Under the pieces are notes generated by a model, which searched no databases, was not told where the DNA came from, and saw only the letters and a list, made by a program, of their open reading frames with translations. Shown here one piece after another: positions 52,116 to 63,303 of a stretch of DNA of 64,000 bases. Made by a program: the position numbers and the translations under genes. The stretch comes from Pseudomonadota bacterium (GTDB lineage Bacteria > Desulfobacterota > Syntrophorhabdia > Syntrophorhabdales > Syntrophorhabdaceae), in assembly GCA_026388315.1 (NCBI GenBank), contig JAPLKA010000128.1:1-64000 (forward strand), read 5' to 3'. Position 1 is the stretch's first letter; the number at the start of each line of letters is the position of its first letter.

Positions 52116-53624
52116 ATGGAGATTAGGGCAGATGAGATAAGCAGGATCATAGAGCAGAAGATTTCAGGGTTTGAAAGAGAGATCGATCTGCAGGAGACCG
52201 GTGTAATAATCTCTATTGGTGACGGTATTGCAAGGATTTACGGGCTTGAAAATGCAATGGCAGGTGAACTCCTTGAATTCCCGCATAACATCACAGGAAT
52301 GGTTCTCAATCTCGAAGAGGATAATATCGGCGCCGTTGTTTTTGGTGAAGATTATAAGATAAAAGAGGGTGATCTGGCGAAGAGGACCGGAAAGATCGCC
52401 CGAGTTCCTGTTGGTGAGGCATTGGTCGGAAGGGTTGTTGACGGCCTTGGAGAGCCTATAGATGGAAAAGGTCCTATTGAGACAACAGAATACAGAAATG
52501 TTGAACAGAATGCCCCGGGCGTTGTGGTAAGGCAGCCCGTGAAAGAACCGATTCAAACGGGAATAAAGGCTATCGATGCCATGATACCTATCGGCAAAGG
52601 CCAGAGGGAATTAATCATCGGTGACAGGGGGACAGGCAAAACCGTTGTTGCTATCGACACAATAATAAATCAGAAAGGTAACGATGTTTTTTGTATCTAT
52701 GTTGCTATCGGGCAGAAAAGATCGTCTGTTGCGAGAACCGTAGATTTACTTAGCAGCTATGGCGCTATGGAATATACAACGGTTGTGGCTGCAACTGCAA
52801 GCGATCCGGCGCCTCTCCAGTATCTTGCCCCTTTTTCGGGTACTGCAATGGGTGAGTATTTCAGGGATACAGGAAGACATGCACTGATTGTGTATGATGA
52901 TCTTTCAAAACATGCCGTTGCTTACAGACAATTATCGCTTTTATTAAGAAGACCGCCCGCAAGGGAGGCATACCCAGGTGATATTTTTTATCTCCACTCA
53001 CGGTTGCTTGAACGGTCGGCCAAGTGGGACGATGAGCACGGCGGTGGATCACTCACGGCACTTCCTGTTATTGAAACACAGGCAGGAGACGTTTCTGCAT
53101 ACATACCGACAAACGTTATTTCCATAACAGACGGGCAGATTTATCTTGAACCGGAACTCTTTTATGCCGGTGTAAGACCTGCAATCAATGTCGGTATCTC
53201 TGTATCGCGGGTTGGAGGCAATGCACAGATAAAAGCCATGAAGCAGGTGGCCGGACGCTTGAGAATCGAACTTGCACAGTACAGGGAAATGGCAGCTTTT
53301 GCCAAGTTCGGAAGTGATCTCGACAAGACTACCCAGGCGCTCCTTGCCAGGGGTTCGCGTCTCACAGAACTCCTTAAACAGGGGCAGTACGTTCCAGTCC
53401 CCGTAGAAAAACAGGTTGTGCTCATGTACGCAGGTGCAAACGGATATATTGATACATACCCTGAAAGCGCACTCAGGAAGTATGAGCAGGAGATGCTTCA
53501 GTTTGTTGAAGAAAAGCACCCCGATCTTTATACAGACATTAGAATAAAGAAACAGATCGATTCATCGATCGATGAAAAACTTGTCAGAGTTCTTGAAGAA
53601 TTCAAGAAACAGTTTACATACTAA
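52116..53624 (+). CDS. atpA: ATP synthase F1 subunit alpha
   Basis: A 502-residue non-catalytic nucleotide-binding subunit: P-loop GDRGTGKT at 169-176, the signature [14 protein letters not shown] near 352 and the usual N-terminal beta barrel. GAAGGAG precedes the ATG. Central gene of the operon. Confidence 0.98.
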   Translation: MEIRADEISRIIEQKISGFEREIDLQETGVIISIGDGIARIYGLENAMAGELLEFPHNITGMVLNLEEDNIGAVVFGEDYKIKEGDLAKRTGKIARVPVGEALVGRVVDGLGEPIDGKGPIETTEYRNVEQNAPGVVVRQPVKEPIQTGIKAIDAMIPIGKGQRELIIGDRGTGKTVVAIDTIINQKGNDVFCIYVAIGQKRSSVARTVDLLSSYGAMEYTTVVAATASDPAPLQYLAPFSGTAMGEYFRDTGRHALIVYDDLSKHAVAYRQLSLLLRRPPAREAYPGDIFYLHSRLLERSAKWDDEHGGGSLTALPVIETQAGDVSAYIPTNVISITDGQIYLEPELFYAGVRPAINVGISVSRVGGNAQIKAMKQVAGRLRIELAQYREMAAFAKFGSDLDKTTQALLARGSRLTELLKQGQYVPVPVEKQVVLMYAGANGYIDTYPESALRKYEQEMLQFVEEKHPDLYTDIRIKKQIDSSIDEKLVRVLEEFKKQFTY

Positions 53625-53633
53625 GGGCATTCA

Positions 53634-54494
53634 ATGGCGACATTAAGGGATATAAAGAGGAAGATAAGCAGTATAGAAAGTACCAGGACCATTACCAGGA
53701 CAATGAAAATGGTCTCTGCTTCCAAATTGAGAAGGGCGCAGGATGAACTGGATAAGATACGGGCTTATGCTTTAAAAATAGAGGAATTAACGGGCCGTGT
53801 CATTGCAAACGTGCCTCCGGAGAGCCACCCGCTTCTGGCGGAGAGGGAGCAGATAAAAAAGGTGCTTATTGTTTCGATAGCATCTGACAGAGGCCTATGC
53901 GGTGGATTCAATGTCAACATAGGTATAAAGGCGGAAAACTTTGTTGCACAAAACAGGGATAAGTACGAAAGGATCGCGGTTTATGCTGTTGGAAAGAAGG
54001 TTAAAGATTACCTCCAGCGACGGAAAGTTGAGGTTATTAAAGATTTGACTGACATGAAAAAGGTTGATAAGGGAATAGTTGATTCAATAGCATCTGATCT
54101 TATAAGGTATTACACAGAGGGAGAATTTGATAAAATCTATCTGGAATATACCCACTTCCTGTCGCCTGTTAAACAATTAGTGATGTTTGATGAATTTCTC
54201 CCCATAAAAGCATCTCATATATACGAAGACACAGAATATCTCTATGAGCCGGATAAAAATAAAATCATTGAGAAGCTAATCCCGAGATACATAAGCACAA
54301 AGATATATTTTGCAATACTTAATTCTCAGACATCAGAGCACGGGGCAAGGATGAGTGCAATGGAAAATGCAACGAACAACAGTGGTGAGATGATAGATAA
54401 TCTTACCCTTATCTATAATAAACGAAGACAGGAAAGCATAACCAATGATATGATGGACATCGTTGGTGGTGCTGAGGCTTTGAGAGGAACATAG
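53634..54494 (+). CDS. atpG: ATP synthase F1 subunit gamma
   Basis: A 286-residue rotor shaft. The N-terminal coiled coil (ATLRDIKRKISSIESTRTITRTM in outline) and the C-terminal one (HGARMSAMENATNN, LIYNKRRQESITNDMMDIVGGAEAL) are both conserved; a Rossmann-like middle contains SDRGLCGGFN. Confidence 0.97.
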   Translation: MATLRDIKRKISSIESTRTITRTMKMVSASKLRRAQDELDKIRAYALKIEELTGRVIANVPPESHPLLAEREQIKKVLIVSIASDRGLCGGFNVNIGIKAENFVAQNRDKYERIAVYAVGKKVKDYLQRRKVEVIKDLTDMKKVDKGIVDSIASDLIRYYTEGEFDKIYLEYTHFLSPVKQLVMFDEFLPIKASHIYEDTEYLYEPDKNKIIEKLIPRYISTKIYFAILNSQTSEHGARMSAMENATNNSGEMIDNLTLIYNKRRQESITNDMMDIVGGAEALRGT

Positions 54495-54561
54495 AGGAAC
54501 TTTAAAAATTTCATTGAAGTTCTGCTATGAATAGCTGAACTGCTTAAAAGGAGGAGCATAG

Positions 54562-55980
<1,419 letters not shown>

Positions 55981-55982
55981 CG

Positions 55983-56390
55983 TTGCCAATGCTGAATCTT
56001 GAAATTATTACACCCAGAAGGTTGCTTGTCCATGAAGAGGTTGAGATGGTGGAAGCCAGGGGCGAACTTGGCGAATTCGGAATTCTCCCCGGTCATATAA
56101 AATTTCTTACAACACTTGATGTTGGAGAAATCCGGTATATAAAAGGGGGCAGGACGAGGCATCTTTTTGCAGCCGGCGGTTTCGGAGAGGTAATTGATGA
56201 TAAGGTAACCTTTCTTGTAGACACAGCAGAATTTGCTGAAGAGATAGATGTTGACAGGGCGCAGCGAACTGTGAAATGGGCAGAGTCGGCCCTTAGAGAG
56301 GTAGCAGTAGATTCTTTAGAATACAGAATGCAAGAGCTTGCGCTCCTGCGTTCTATTGCAAGGATCTCGGTGGCGTCGAAGAAACTTTAA
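55983..56390 (+). CDS. atpC: ATP synthase F1 subunit epsilon
   Basis: A 135-residue subunit with the N-terminal beta sandwich (LNLEIITPRRLLVHEEVEMV, GEFGILPGHIKFLTTL) and a C-terminal helical hairpin. The TTG at 55983 is seven bases after GGGAG and is preferred; the ATG six bases later is an alternative. It couples gamma to the c-ring and can inhibit hydrolysis. The operon ends here; atpB and atpE are not in the window. Confidence 0.94.
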   Translation: MPMLNLEIITPRRLLVHEEVEMVEARGELGEFGILPGHIKFLTTLDVGEIRYIKGGRTRHLFAAGGFGEVIDDKVTFLVDTAEFAEEIDVDRAQRTVKWAESALREVAVDSLEYRMQELALLRSIARISVASKKL

Positions 56391-57082
56391 TGTTTTTCTC
56401 TGTAGACGAAAAACTTTTCAATTTGTTCCCCGGATTAAAGATTGGTATCCTTGTATGCGAAATCGAGAATACACGGTACGGTGTAGATGAGCTTGAAGCC
56501 GTTCTTGAAGACTTGAGGTCTCATTTTCAGTATGAAAAACCCCAGGATCATCCCCACATAAAGGTTTGGAGAGAGGCCTTCAATAAGCTCGGTATTTCAG
56601 CTTCTAAGTATTATAGCTCTATCGAATCGCTCCTGCGCAGGTCATTAAAGGGTGGCCCTTTCCCCAGGATCAATCCTGTAGTTGATCTGTACAATACAGT
56701 CTCCTTAAAACATCTTGTACCCATGGGAGGACATGCTGTCCTGCCATTAGAGGGTAATATCGCCCTTTGTTTTGCAAAAGGTGATGAACCGTTTATACCG
56801 ATGGACAGCGCTGATTCAGAAACTGTTGATGCCAATGAGGTGGTCTACAAAGATGCCAGAGAGGTGCTTACAAGAAGATGGGTCTGGAGACAGTGCAATA
56901 AGGACAAGGTAACAGCACAAACGGGTTCTGTTTTTGTTCCCATTGATATTATGGAAGGTTTGTCTGAAGGACTTTGTGAGACAGTCATGGCGGAGATGGA
57001 AGAAGGACTGTTAAAGAACTGGTATGGCAGGGTAATCTTTAAAGACATCCTTACAAGAATAAATACTTCTGTAGAATTCTAA
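56390..57082 (+). CDS. B3/B4 tRNA-binding-domain protein (COG3382 type)
   Basis: A 230-residue protein resembling the free-standing B3/B4 editing-like domain of phenylalanyl-tRNA synthetase beta: FPGLKIGILVCEIEN, HPHIKVWREAFNKLGISASKYYSSIESLLRRSLKGG in outline, then FPRINPVVDLYNTVSL and MGGHAVLPLEG. Such proteins are predicted to edit mischarged tRNA or amino acids. It overlaps atpC by one base, so it rides on the ATP synthase transcript. Confidence 0.85.
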   Translation: MFFSVDEKLFNLFPGLKIGILVCEIENTRYGVDELEAVLEDLRSHFQYEKPQDHPHIKVWREAFNKLGISASKYYSSIESLLRRSLKGGPFPRINPVVDLYNTVSLKHLVPMGGHAVLPLEGNIALCFAKGDEPFIPMDSADSETVDANEVVYKDAREVLTRRWVWRQCNKDKVTAQTGSVFVPIDIMEGLSEGLCETVMAEMEEGLLKNWYGRVIFKDILTRINTSVEF

Positions 57083-58654
57083 TCATATTGACAGACTACT
57101 CTCCACAGCCTTTATAGCATCAGCGGCAGAGCTCGTTATACCGCCTGTATAGCCCGAGCCTTCGCCTATCGGGTACAGGTTTTTTGTATTTACTGATTCA
57201 TGTTTTTCGCTGCGCTTAATTCTTACAGGGGAGGAAGTTCTTGTTTCTGCACCCAACAATATCGCATGATTTGAAACAAATAGCGGATAATCCTCTTTCC
57301 ATTTATTAAACGCGCTTAAAAGCGCCTCATATACAAATTTTGGGAAGATTTCATTCATATTAACAGCTATGGCCCCCATCTTATACGAAGTTTTATTTAA
57401 GTCGTTAGAGATTCTCCCACATAAAAAATCCACCAGGTTCTGTGCAGGGACTTCCCATCTCCCCCCTCCTGCATTAAAAGCCTTCCGCTCTATATCCCTT
57501 TGGAACTCAATACCGGCCAGTGGATTGGTTGATTTATAATCATCCGTATGACAGGTTACAACAATTGCTGCATTTGAGAATGCCGATGACCTGTTCGAGT
57601 AGCTCATGCCGTTTAAAACCATCATGCCGTTTTCAGATGAAGCGTTTATTACCTCGCCTCCAGGGCACATGCAGAATGTATACACCCCCCTTCCTATTTT
57701 TCGATTGGTATAGGTAAAAGAATAATCAGCAGCCCCTATGCCGGGGAAGTCCTTATATTTATTACCATATCTAATAAGATTAATAATCTCAACAGGATGT
57801 TCTACTCTTACACCAACAGAAATTGGCTTCTGCTCAACGGCAATACCTTTTTTGTGAATCATCTCAAACGTATCACGCGCAGAATGTCCAACCGCAAGAT
57901 AGATGATTGAAGAATGATACTCCCTCTCACCATTTATTACTACACCCAGGGCCTTACCATCTGATATAAGCATATCCGTCATTTTTGAGTTAGAAAATAT
58001 CTCACCGCCTCTTTCAAGGATATAGCTCCTTATATTAGTAACTATTCGCCGCAAAGCATCCGTCCCCAAATGGGGCTTGCTGATGTACCCTATTTCTTCA
58101 GGCGCACCAAATTTAATAAAAACATCCAGCACCCTGTTTACATATTCAGAATTTTTTATCCTGGAAAACAGCTTCCCATCCGAGTATGAACCTGCACCGC
58201 CTTCACCGAATTGGATATTTGATTCAGGGTCCAGTTGTCTTTCTTTAATAAATCTTCGAACATCAACAGAACGTTCTTCTATCTTTTTACCTCTTTCGAA
58301 TATTATTGGTTTAATCCCATAATCAATAAGCTCAAGAGCAGCGAACATGCCGGCAGGACCAAAACCTATTATTATGGGCCTCTCCTTGATGTTTTTTGAT
58401 TGCCTGTCTGCCTTTATTTTTTCAGTGTATACAGGGAAGTTCTCCTTGTTGTCGAAGCTGTCAGCAGTACTTACAACTATTGAGATTTCGTAATAGAACT
58501 GTTTCTTGCTTCTCGCATCAAGTGATTTGCTAAGTATTTTAGCGAACTTTATGTTTTTATCGTCAATTTTTAGCCTTTGTGAAGCGGCTTTTACGTATTC
58601 ATCCATTCCGTCTTTTTCAACGGGTATTCTTAAATTGTTTATTATTAAATCCAA
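57083..58654 (-). CDS. NAD(P)/FAD-dependent dehydrogenase (COG2509 type)
   Basis: A 523-residue flavoprotein. After an N-terminal small domain (1-85) comes the dinucleotide fold IIGFGPAGMFAALELIDYG, then FGEGGAGSYSDGKLFSRI, VYTFCMCPGGEVINASSE and the C-terminal GEGSGYTGGITSSAADAI, all hallmarks of this uncharacterised family. The start is TTG at 58654 with GGAGG six bases upstream. It converges on the atp run, with the two coding ends abutting at 57082/57083. Confidence 0.9.
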   Translation of the reverse strand: MDLIINNLRIPVEKDGMDEYVKAASQRLKIDDKNIKFAKILSKSLDARSKKQFYYEISIVVSTADSFDNKENFPVYTEKIKADRQSKNIKERPIIIGFGPAGMFAALELIDYGIKPIIFERGKKIEERSVDVRRFIKERQLDPESNIQFGEGGAGSYSDGKLFSRIKNSEYVNRVLDVFIKFGAPEEIGYISKPHLGTDALRRIVTNIRSYILERGGEIFSNSKMTDMLISDGKALGVVINGEREYHSSIIYLAVGHSARDTFEMIHKKGIAVEQKPISVGVRVEHPVEIINLIRYGNKYKDFPGIGAADYSFTYTNRKIGRGVYTFCMCPGGEVINASSENGMMVLNGMSYSNRSSAFSNAAIVVTCHTDDYKSTNPLAGIEFQRDIERKAFNAGGGRWEVPAQNLVDFLCGRISNDLNKTSYKMGAIAVNMNEIFPKFVYEALLSAFNKWKEDYPLFVSNHAILLGAETRTSSPVRIKRSEKHESVNTKNLYPIGEGSGYTGGITSSAADAIKAVESSLSI

Positions 58655-58675
58655 AAAACGCCTCCATATTATACG

Positions 58676-60283
58676 TTAAACATCGCAGACGAGTGAATTG
58701 GCTGTTTTATAACCCTTAATGATACTCTCTTTTGCCTTTTTAAAAAAGAGATCAATAAGGGCGCTGTCCTGCTTTTCATCGGTATACGTCCTCCCTCTCA
58801 GGTCATAACAAATCAGCCGTTTATTTTTGAGAAACTCGGTAAGGATATGTTTATCAAGTGATTCCTTCTTCCCTGAGAGCAGGCCGGGAAGGTCGCTTAA
58901 TCTTTTCAGGGCGCTATCTTTATCAAGCATCTGTTTTGTGAGATTGATAAATCGTACAAGCTTCATGAGGGTGTATGTTATGTCTCTTTGGAAAAGGGGA
59001 TTGGCCGGAAACATGAAGCTTGATCGCAATGATTTTATATGCTTTTCCCAGTCATTTCCGAAAAAGTTGTCAAACAAAGGGGTGTTGGGCGCCATATAAA
59101 AGATGCTCGGGCCGGGGAGTAATCGTTTTCCCATGAGAAAGATGAGCATATCGATGATATTTTCAGGTTTTTGATCCGGAAGGCCAATGATAAAATGTGT
59201 TTCCACGAGGAAGGGGGATGACTCAAGGTAGGGAACGAGATGGAGAAAGTTTGTGCTGTAAAACCTGTGCTCTTCCCTGATAACATGCTGGTTAATGTCC
59301 ACCAGAGAAAAGTTCAGTCGCCGGAAGCCTGCCTCAAACATATTGTCAAGTATTCCGGTACTCAATGTTTCAGAGTAAATCCCGTTCATGGCAGAGAGGG
59401 TTAGTCCTTTTCCTTTGAAAAGGCTCAGGGCTTCGTTGAAATAAGTGGGATCAAGGGTTAACATGTCATCTTCGAAATCAATGGATTGGATGTTAAAATC
59501 CATGCACTTCGATAGTTCCTGCTCTATGCTTGCAAGGCTTCTTCTTCTGTATGGCACAGGGGGTTTCCCACAGAAGGCACAACGAAAAGGACACCCGCGC
59601 GAAGTAAGAAAAAACGTATAATTTTTCCTACCGATCCGGTATTTGGATGGATCCAGAAACTTCCTGTCAGGTATCAGATTAATGTCAGACTCAATATGAA
59701 TGTCTGACAGAAAGAGTCTGACCCCTTCTTTTGAGCAAACTCCTTGAATATGGGATATCCCCTTATCCCTATCTGTTTTTAATGACTTGATAAGCTCAAG
59801 GAGAGGTGTTTCCCCCTCGCCCCGTATTACATAATCCACATAGGGGGATTTCAAGATGTGTTCCGGGAAAATAGTGGGGTGTGTTCCCCCTGCGACTGTT
59901 ATAATTGAATTATCTACTTCCTTGCAAATCCGGGCTACCTCTATTGCCTCGTCAGCGTATGTGGTAAAAAGGGATGAGATACCGACAATGTCCGGTTTAC
60001 GAGATGCAATGATATCTTTTATTTTTTCGCGGACATGCCCAAAACGATAATATGTGCTGAAAAGAGAGAGAGGCGTATACATATCCTCCCTGTAATAGTT
60101 CTGTAAATCTGGAAAGGGATTACCTTCCAGTATCCTGTGTGTTCTATTTGTTCTGAGATCAAGAATGGAGACATCACATATATCGCGTATCTTTGTTGCA
60201 AGATAGAGGAGGGCAAGGGGGTATGTCCTTATTCCGGTACCGTAGAAATCTTCTATGGGGGGTTGGACGAGAAGTACGCGCAC
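58676..60283 (-). CDS. B12-binding-domain radical SAM protein
   Basis: A 535-residue protein with an N-terminal cobalamin-binding-like domain (about 1-170; LLVQPPI, GISSLFTTYADEA, TVAGGTHPTIFPEHIL) and a radical SAM domain with C231-x3-C235-x2-C238 (RGCPFRCAFCGKP). The C-terminal domain is family-variable. Such enzymes perform methylations or ring rearrangements; the substrate cannot be told. The DxHxxG cobalamin motif is not evident, so B12 may be bound base-off without His or not at all. Starts with GTG at 60283. Confidence 0.88.
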   Translation of the reverse strand: MRVLLVQPPIEDFYGTGIRTYPLALLYLATKIRDICDVSILDLRTNRTHRILEGNPFPDLQNYYREDMYTPLSLFSTYYRFGHVREKIKDIIASRKPDIVGISSLFTTYADEAIEVARICKEVDNSIITVAGGTHPTIFPEHILKSPYVDYVIRGEGETPLLELIKSLKTDRDKGISHIQGVCSKEGVRLFLSDIHIESDINLIPDRKFLDPSKYRIGRKNYTFFLTSRGCPFRCAFCGKPPVPYRRRSLASIEQELSKCMDFNIQSIDFEDDMLTLDPTYFNEALSLFKGKGLTLSAMNGIYSETLSTGILDNMFEAGFRRLNFSLVDINQHVIREEHRFYSTNFLHLVPYLESSPFLVETHFIIGLPDQKPENIIDMLIFLMGKRLLPGPSIFYMAPNTPLFDNFFGNDWEKHIKSLRSSFMFPANPLFQRDITYTLMKLVRFINLTKQMLDKDSALKRLSDLPGLLSGKKESLDKHILTEFLKNKRLICYDLRGRTYTDEKQDSALIDLFFKKAKESIIKGYKTANSLVCDV

Positions 60284-60315
60284 TTTTACAGTTGAGATTA
60301 ATTTTGAAGATGTTT

Positions 60316-60351
60316 AAAAAAAGAGCAGGCCCGGATAGATATGGGCCTGCT
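60316..60351 (-). terminator. Rho-independent terminator of the cold-shock gene
   Basis: On the minus strand AGCAGGCCC and GGGCCTGCT (60343-60351, 60324-60332) form a nine-bp stem followed by C and seven T. It lies just after the csp stop and upstream of the radical SAM gene. Confidence 0.93.
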
Positions 60352-60359
60352 TGATTGGC

Positions 60360-60560
60360 TTAGAGTTTCACTACGTTTGCTGCGCTTGGGCCTTTCGGAC
60401 CGCTTACAACATCAAAACTCACTTGCTGCCCTTCGGACAGGGATTTGAAACCGCTGTCCTGAATTGCTGAATAGTGAACAAACACGTCTCCGCCGTCATC
60501 GTTAGTGATGAAGCCAAAACCCTTAGACTCGTTGAACCATTTTACAACTCCTTTTGCCAT
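60360..60560 (-). CDS. cspA: Cold-shock protein (CspA family)
   Basis: A 66-residue cold-shock domain: RNP1 KGFGFI and RNP2 DVFVHYSAI, spanning the whole protein. It binds single-stranded RNA/DNA as a chaperone. AGGAGGT precedes the ATG. Its own terminator lies eight bases downstream, so it is a single-gene unit, normally highly expressed. Confidence 0.97.
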   Translation of the reverse strand: MAKGVVKWFNESKGFGFITNDDGGDVFVHYSAIQDSGFKSLSEGQQVSFDVVSGPKGPSAANVVKL

Positions 60561-60695
60561 GCTACATACCTCCTATTAAAATGTGGAAAAAACGGAACCG
60601 TGTTAGGAGGATACGACAAAAATAAAGCCTTTGTGGATACAACTAACAAATGTTTCCGAACTCCGATAATATTATTACATAGAATTACGAGAAGG

Positions 60696-60920
60696 TCAAA
60701 CTTTTTGAATATCTTTTTCCTGATTTTCTGAATCTGTCGTTTCGGTTTCGATTTTTGTTTCGGTTTCGACTTCCGTTTCAGTTACTGTTTCCGCTTCAGT
60801 TCCGACTTCCTTTTCGGTTTGTCCGGTGAACCGACGCTGTCTTTTCTCTTCCTGTTTTTTCAGCCGGAATAACTCTTTTTTCCTTTTCTCGCTTTTAAAC
60901 CCGCCACCATGTCTTGGCAT
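60696..60920 (-). CDS. Small protein with basic head and Glu-Thr repeat tail
   Basis: A 74-residue protein: basic first half (MPRHGGGFKSEKRKKELFRLKK) and a tail of Glu-Thr repeats (TETEVETETKIETETT). The GAGGAGG site six bases before the ATG supports translation. The head recalls small basic proteins that I have seen beside RNA-binding genes in delta-lineage genomes, but I cannot name a family. The tail DNA is a six-base-like tandem (GAAACC/GAAACG types), probably variable in length between strains. Confidence 0.6.
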   Translation of the reverse strand: MPRHGGGFKSEKRKKELFRLKKQEEKRQRRFTGQTEKEVGTEAETVTETEVETETKIETETTDSENQEKDIQKV

Positions 60921-60994
60921 AATAGCCTCCTCTCTCTAATATAAAAACCGACCCCCGGAACGATCAGCTATTCGCAGGGATTTGGATATTTCCG

Positions 60995-61210
60995 TTATTT
61001 TTCCAATATTTTCCTTTGTGCCTCTCTCAGAAAACCAACAACAGAGTCTATACTTTCAGGCACTAAGGAAATCCCTTCCGGAGTGGGCATTAATTCACCG
61101 TCATTGATTATGTTATACATTCTTAAGTCAATAATCTTTAATCCCTTACGATCCTCTATTGTTACCATTAGCCTTTGTTTAGAACTCTTAATAATCTTAC
61201 CTATTAGCAC
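60995..61210 (-). CDS. PC4/Sub1-like single-stranded-DNA-binding protein
   Basis: A 71-residue protein matching the PC4 core: a first strand, then GLKIIDLRMYNIINDGELMPTPEGISLVPESIDSVVGFLREA in outline, with the 'DGEL.PT..GISL' phrase that is diagnostic. Bacterial PC4 domains bind single-stranded DNA or melted duplexes and may act at recombination or transcription. No partner genes are close. Confidence 0.8.
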   Translation of the reverse strand: MLIGKIIKSSKQRLMVTIEDRKGLKIIDLRMYNIINDGELMPTPEGISLVPESIDSVVGFLREAQRKILEK

Positions 61211-61386
61211 AAAGCCTCCCTTTATCGATTCTTATTTCCGGTATTTTGTCCTGACCCTTTTCTTCGATTCTTTGATTCAAAGCAATAAGGGACGTAAGCT
61301 GAGACGGGAATAGTAAAAAACTACAATATATACTTAGAATACCACATAATCTGTCGTAAATACAGCGAAAAGAAATACGTTTCTAA

Positions 61387-61872
61387 TCAACCGCAATCAG
61401 TGAGATCGCCTTTTAATTTTGACAGGGCGTGGGGTAGGGCATCTACGATAAAAGACAGGCATTCCGTAGCTGCTTTAGGGCTTCCGGGAAGATTTATGAT
61501 AATGCTTTCTCTGCGTATGCCACAGATGCCACGCGATATAATACCATGTGGTGTTATTTTATAACTCTCCATTCTCATTACCTCTGCGAAGCCCGGGAGT
61601 TCCTTTTCGATGACTGTTCGGGTTGCTTCAGGGGTGACATCCCTCTTCCCGAGTCCTGTTCCACCGGTTGTTATGATAAGGTCTATTTTTAATTCATCTG
61701 TGAACTTTTTTATTGTATCTGCGATGATATTGACTTCGTCAGGAATAATTACAATATTATTTACTTCATAAGCATCCATGAGCATCCCTTTTAATGCCGG
61801 ACCGCTTTTGTCTTCCCTTTCCCCCTTGGAGCCTTTGTCGCTGATCGTAATAATTGCAACTGTATATTTCAC
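61387..61872 (-). CDS. mogA: Molybdopterin adenylyltransferase (MogA/MoaB family)
   Basis: A 161-residue trimeric enzyme activating molybdopterin with AMP. Motifs: ITISDKGSKGEREDKSGP (8-25 in pattern) and LIITTGGTGLGKRDVTPEA. It lies 19 bases after the moaC-MOSC fusion on the same strand, so both belong to one cofactor transcript, in addition to the other molybdenum-cofactor cluster at 6.7-10.2 kb. Confidence 0.93.
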   Translation of the reverse strand: MKYTVAIITISDKGSKGEREDKSGPALKGMLMDAYEVNNIVIIPDEVNIIADTIKKFTDELKIDLIITTGGTGLGKRDVTPEATRTVIEKELPGFAEVMRMESYKITPHGIISRGICGIRRESIIINLPGSPKAATECLSFIVDALPHALSKLKGDLTDCG

Positions 61873-61891
61873 CTGTTAGCCCCTTTCGTTT

Positions 61892-62848
61892 TTACAATGA
61901 ACCGTGAACAGTTAACTGTGAACTGATTTCTATTTCGTCTCCAACTTTGACTTCACCTTCAGTAAGCACCTCGGCGAATACGCCCTCCTTCGGCATGACA
62001 CAATCGCCTACCTGCTGAAATATGGCGCACCTGCTGTGGCATTCCTTTCCTATCTGGCTGACCCGCAGAACAACACTCGTACCAACCTGTAATCTTGTTC
62101 CTACGGGAAGAGAAATGAGGTCGATACCTTCTGTTGTCAGATTTTCTGCAAAATCACCAGAGTGAACATCAAGACCCTTTTTCCTCATCTTTTCGATGCT
62201 TTCCGTGGCAAGCAGGCTTACCTGCCTGTGCATGAAGCCTGCATGGGCATCATTTTCAAGACCCATATCCTTTATAAGACTGCATTTTCCTATATTATGT
62301 TTTTTCTCGCCTTTGTCTTTACTGATATTAACTGAAATGATTTTTCCTTTCATCGCCGTTTCTCCGTTTCTCCGTTTCGGTTTCTTATACGCCCCGCTTT
62401 TCCCACCGCTTTTCTCGAGGAGATAAAACGGGCCCAGTTCAATACCCTTATCGATTGCCTTACACATATCGTATATTGTAAGGGCAACAATTGCAGCGCA
62501 TGTAAGGGCTTCCATTTCAACGCCGGTTTGCCCCTTTGTTCTTACTGTTGAAACAATTTCAACGGCCGAATCCTTATCAATGAAATCGTAATTTACATCT
62601 ATGTGGGTAATTGAGAGCGGATGACAGAGCGGTATAAGTTCATGAGTCTTTTTTGCACCCATTATTCCCGCTATCTTTGCAACAGTGAAGATATCTCCTT
62701 TGGGTCCCTGTCCCATTTTTACCGTCTTGTATGTTTCCTGTGACATTGTGACCCTGCCGTAAGCCTTCGCCTCCCGTTCAGTCTCATTTTTACCGCTCAC
62801 ATCCACCATATGAGCCTTCCCGTCGCTATCGAGGTGTGTCAGTTTCAT
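61892..62848 (-). CDS. moaC: MoaC-MOSC fusion protein, cyclic pyranopterin synthase plus MOSC domain
   Basis: A 318-residue fusion. Residues 1-156 are MoaC (MVDVSGKNETEREAKAYG, K50 in GPKGDIF, LIPLCHPL with H76, GVEMEALTCA), which forms cyclic pyranopterin. Residues 166-318 are a MOSC domain (KGKIISVNIS, the beta-strand core with LTTEGIDLISLPVGT and the Cys in KECHSRC), related to sulfurases and often fused to or paired with cofactor genes. The linker (157-165) is encoded by GAAACGGA repeats (62356-62380), and M166 has GGAGA ahead, so the MOSC part may also be made separately. The last ten residues are written by a heptamer array. Confidence 0.92.
   Translation of the reverse strand: MKLTHLDSDGKAHMVDVSGKNETEREAKAYGRVTMSQETYKTVKMGQGPKGDIFTVAKIAGIMGAKKTHELIPLCHPLSITHIDVNYDFIDKDSAVEIVSTVRTKGQTGVEMEALTCAAIVALTIYDMCKAIDKGIELGPFYLLEKSGGKSGAYKKPKRRNGETAMKGKIISVNISKDKGEKKHNIGKCSLIKDMGLENDAHAGFMHRQVSLLATESIEKMRKKGLDVHSGDFAENLTTEGIDLISLPVGTRLQVGTSVVLRVSQIGKECHSRCAIFQQVGDCVMPKEGVFAEVLTEGEVKVGDEIEISSQLTVHGSL
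61897..61924. repeat. Heptamer array coding the C-terminus of the MoaC-MOSC protein
   Basis: Plus-strand units ATGAACC, GTGAACA, GTTAACT, GTGAACT; on the coding strand they write the tail of the fusion protein (TVHGSL and the stop region). Confidence 0.8.
62356..62380. repeat. 8-bp array at the MoaC-MOSC junction
   Basis: CCGTTTCT twice, then CCGTTTCGG; in coding sense GAAACGGA units giving KRRNGETA. It lies exactly between the two domains. Confidence 0.85.
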
Positions 62849-62898
62849 ATAAAATCTCCTGATGAATAACTGAATTTATTATACATTTATTTTTTACG

Positions 62899-63303
62899 TC
62901 AAACACCTTTTTGCAGTATGATTTTATCCAATTGGTCGACTGCTTCAAAATGTTTATCCCTGGTGAGCAGCATGCCGCCCGAACTCATACAGCATGCGGC
63001 AATCCATACATCATTAATGGGTATTTTGCTTCCCCTTTTTGTCAGTGAAAGAACTATTGTTGCATATTTACGTGCAACATCATCATTTACATCTATTATC
63101 CTGACTTTCAGTACGTCCATGAACCTATCAAGCCTATCTTCATTAAACTGCTGTCTGCTTCCTTTCATAAATCCGTAACGCAACTCTCCAAGCACGATGG
63201 CAGGGATAAAAATCAGGCTGCTACGCTTTGCCAGTATGTCAACCACATCAGGCAATCCTTCAGCGTAATCAGTGTAAACGCTTGTATCCAGGACAATCTT
63301 CAT
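62899..63303 (-). CDS. vapC: VapC-family PIN-domain ribonuclease toxin
   Basis: A 134-residue PIN toxin with the full acidic set: D6 (IVLDTSVYTD), E40 (IVLGELRYG), D98 (INDVWIA) and D116 (LLTRDKHFE). VapC toxins cleave tRNA or rRNA. Its start overlaps the antitoxin stop by four bases. It ends 51 bases before the moaC-MOSC start. Confidence 0.93.
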   Translation of the reverse strand: MKIVLDTSVYTDYAEGLPDVVDILAKRSSLIFIPAIVLGELRYGFMKGSRQQFNEDRLDRFMDVLKVRIIDVNDDVARKYATIVLSLTKRGSKIPINDVWIAACCMSSGGMLLTRDKHFEAVDQLDKIILQKGV

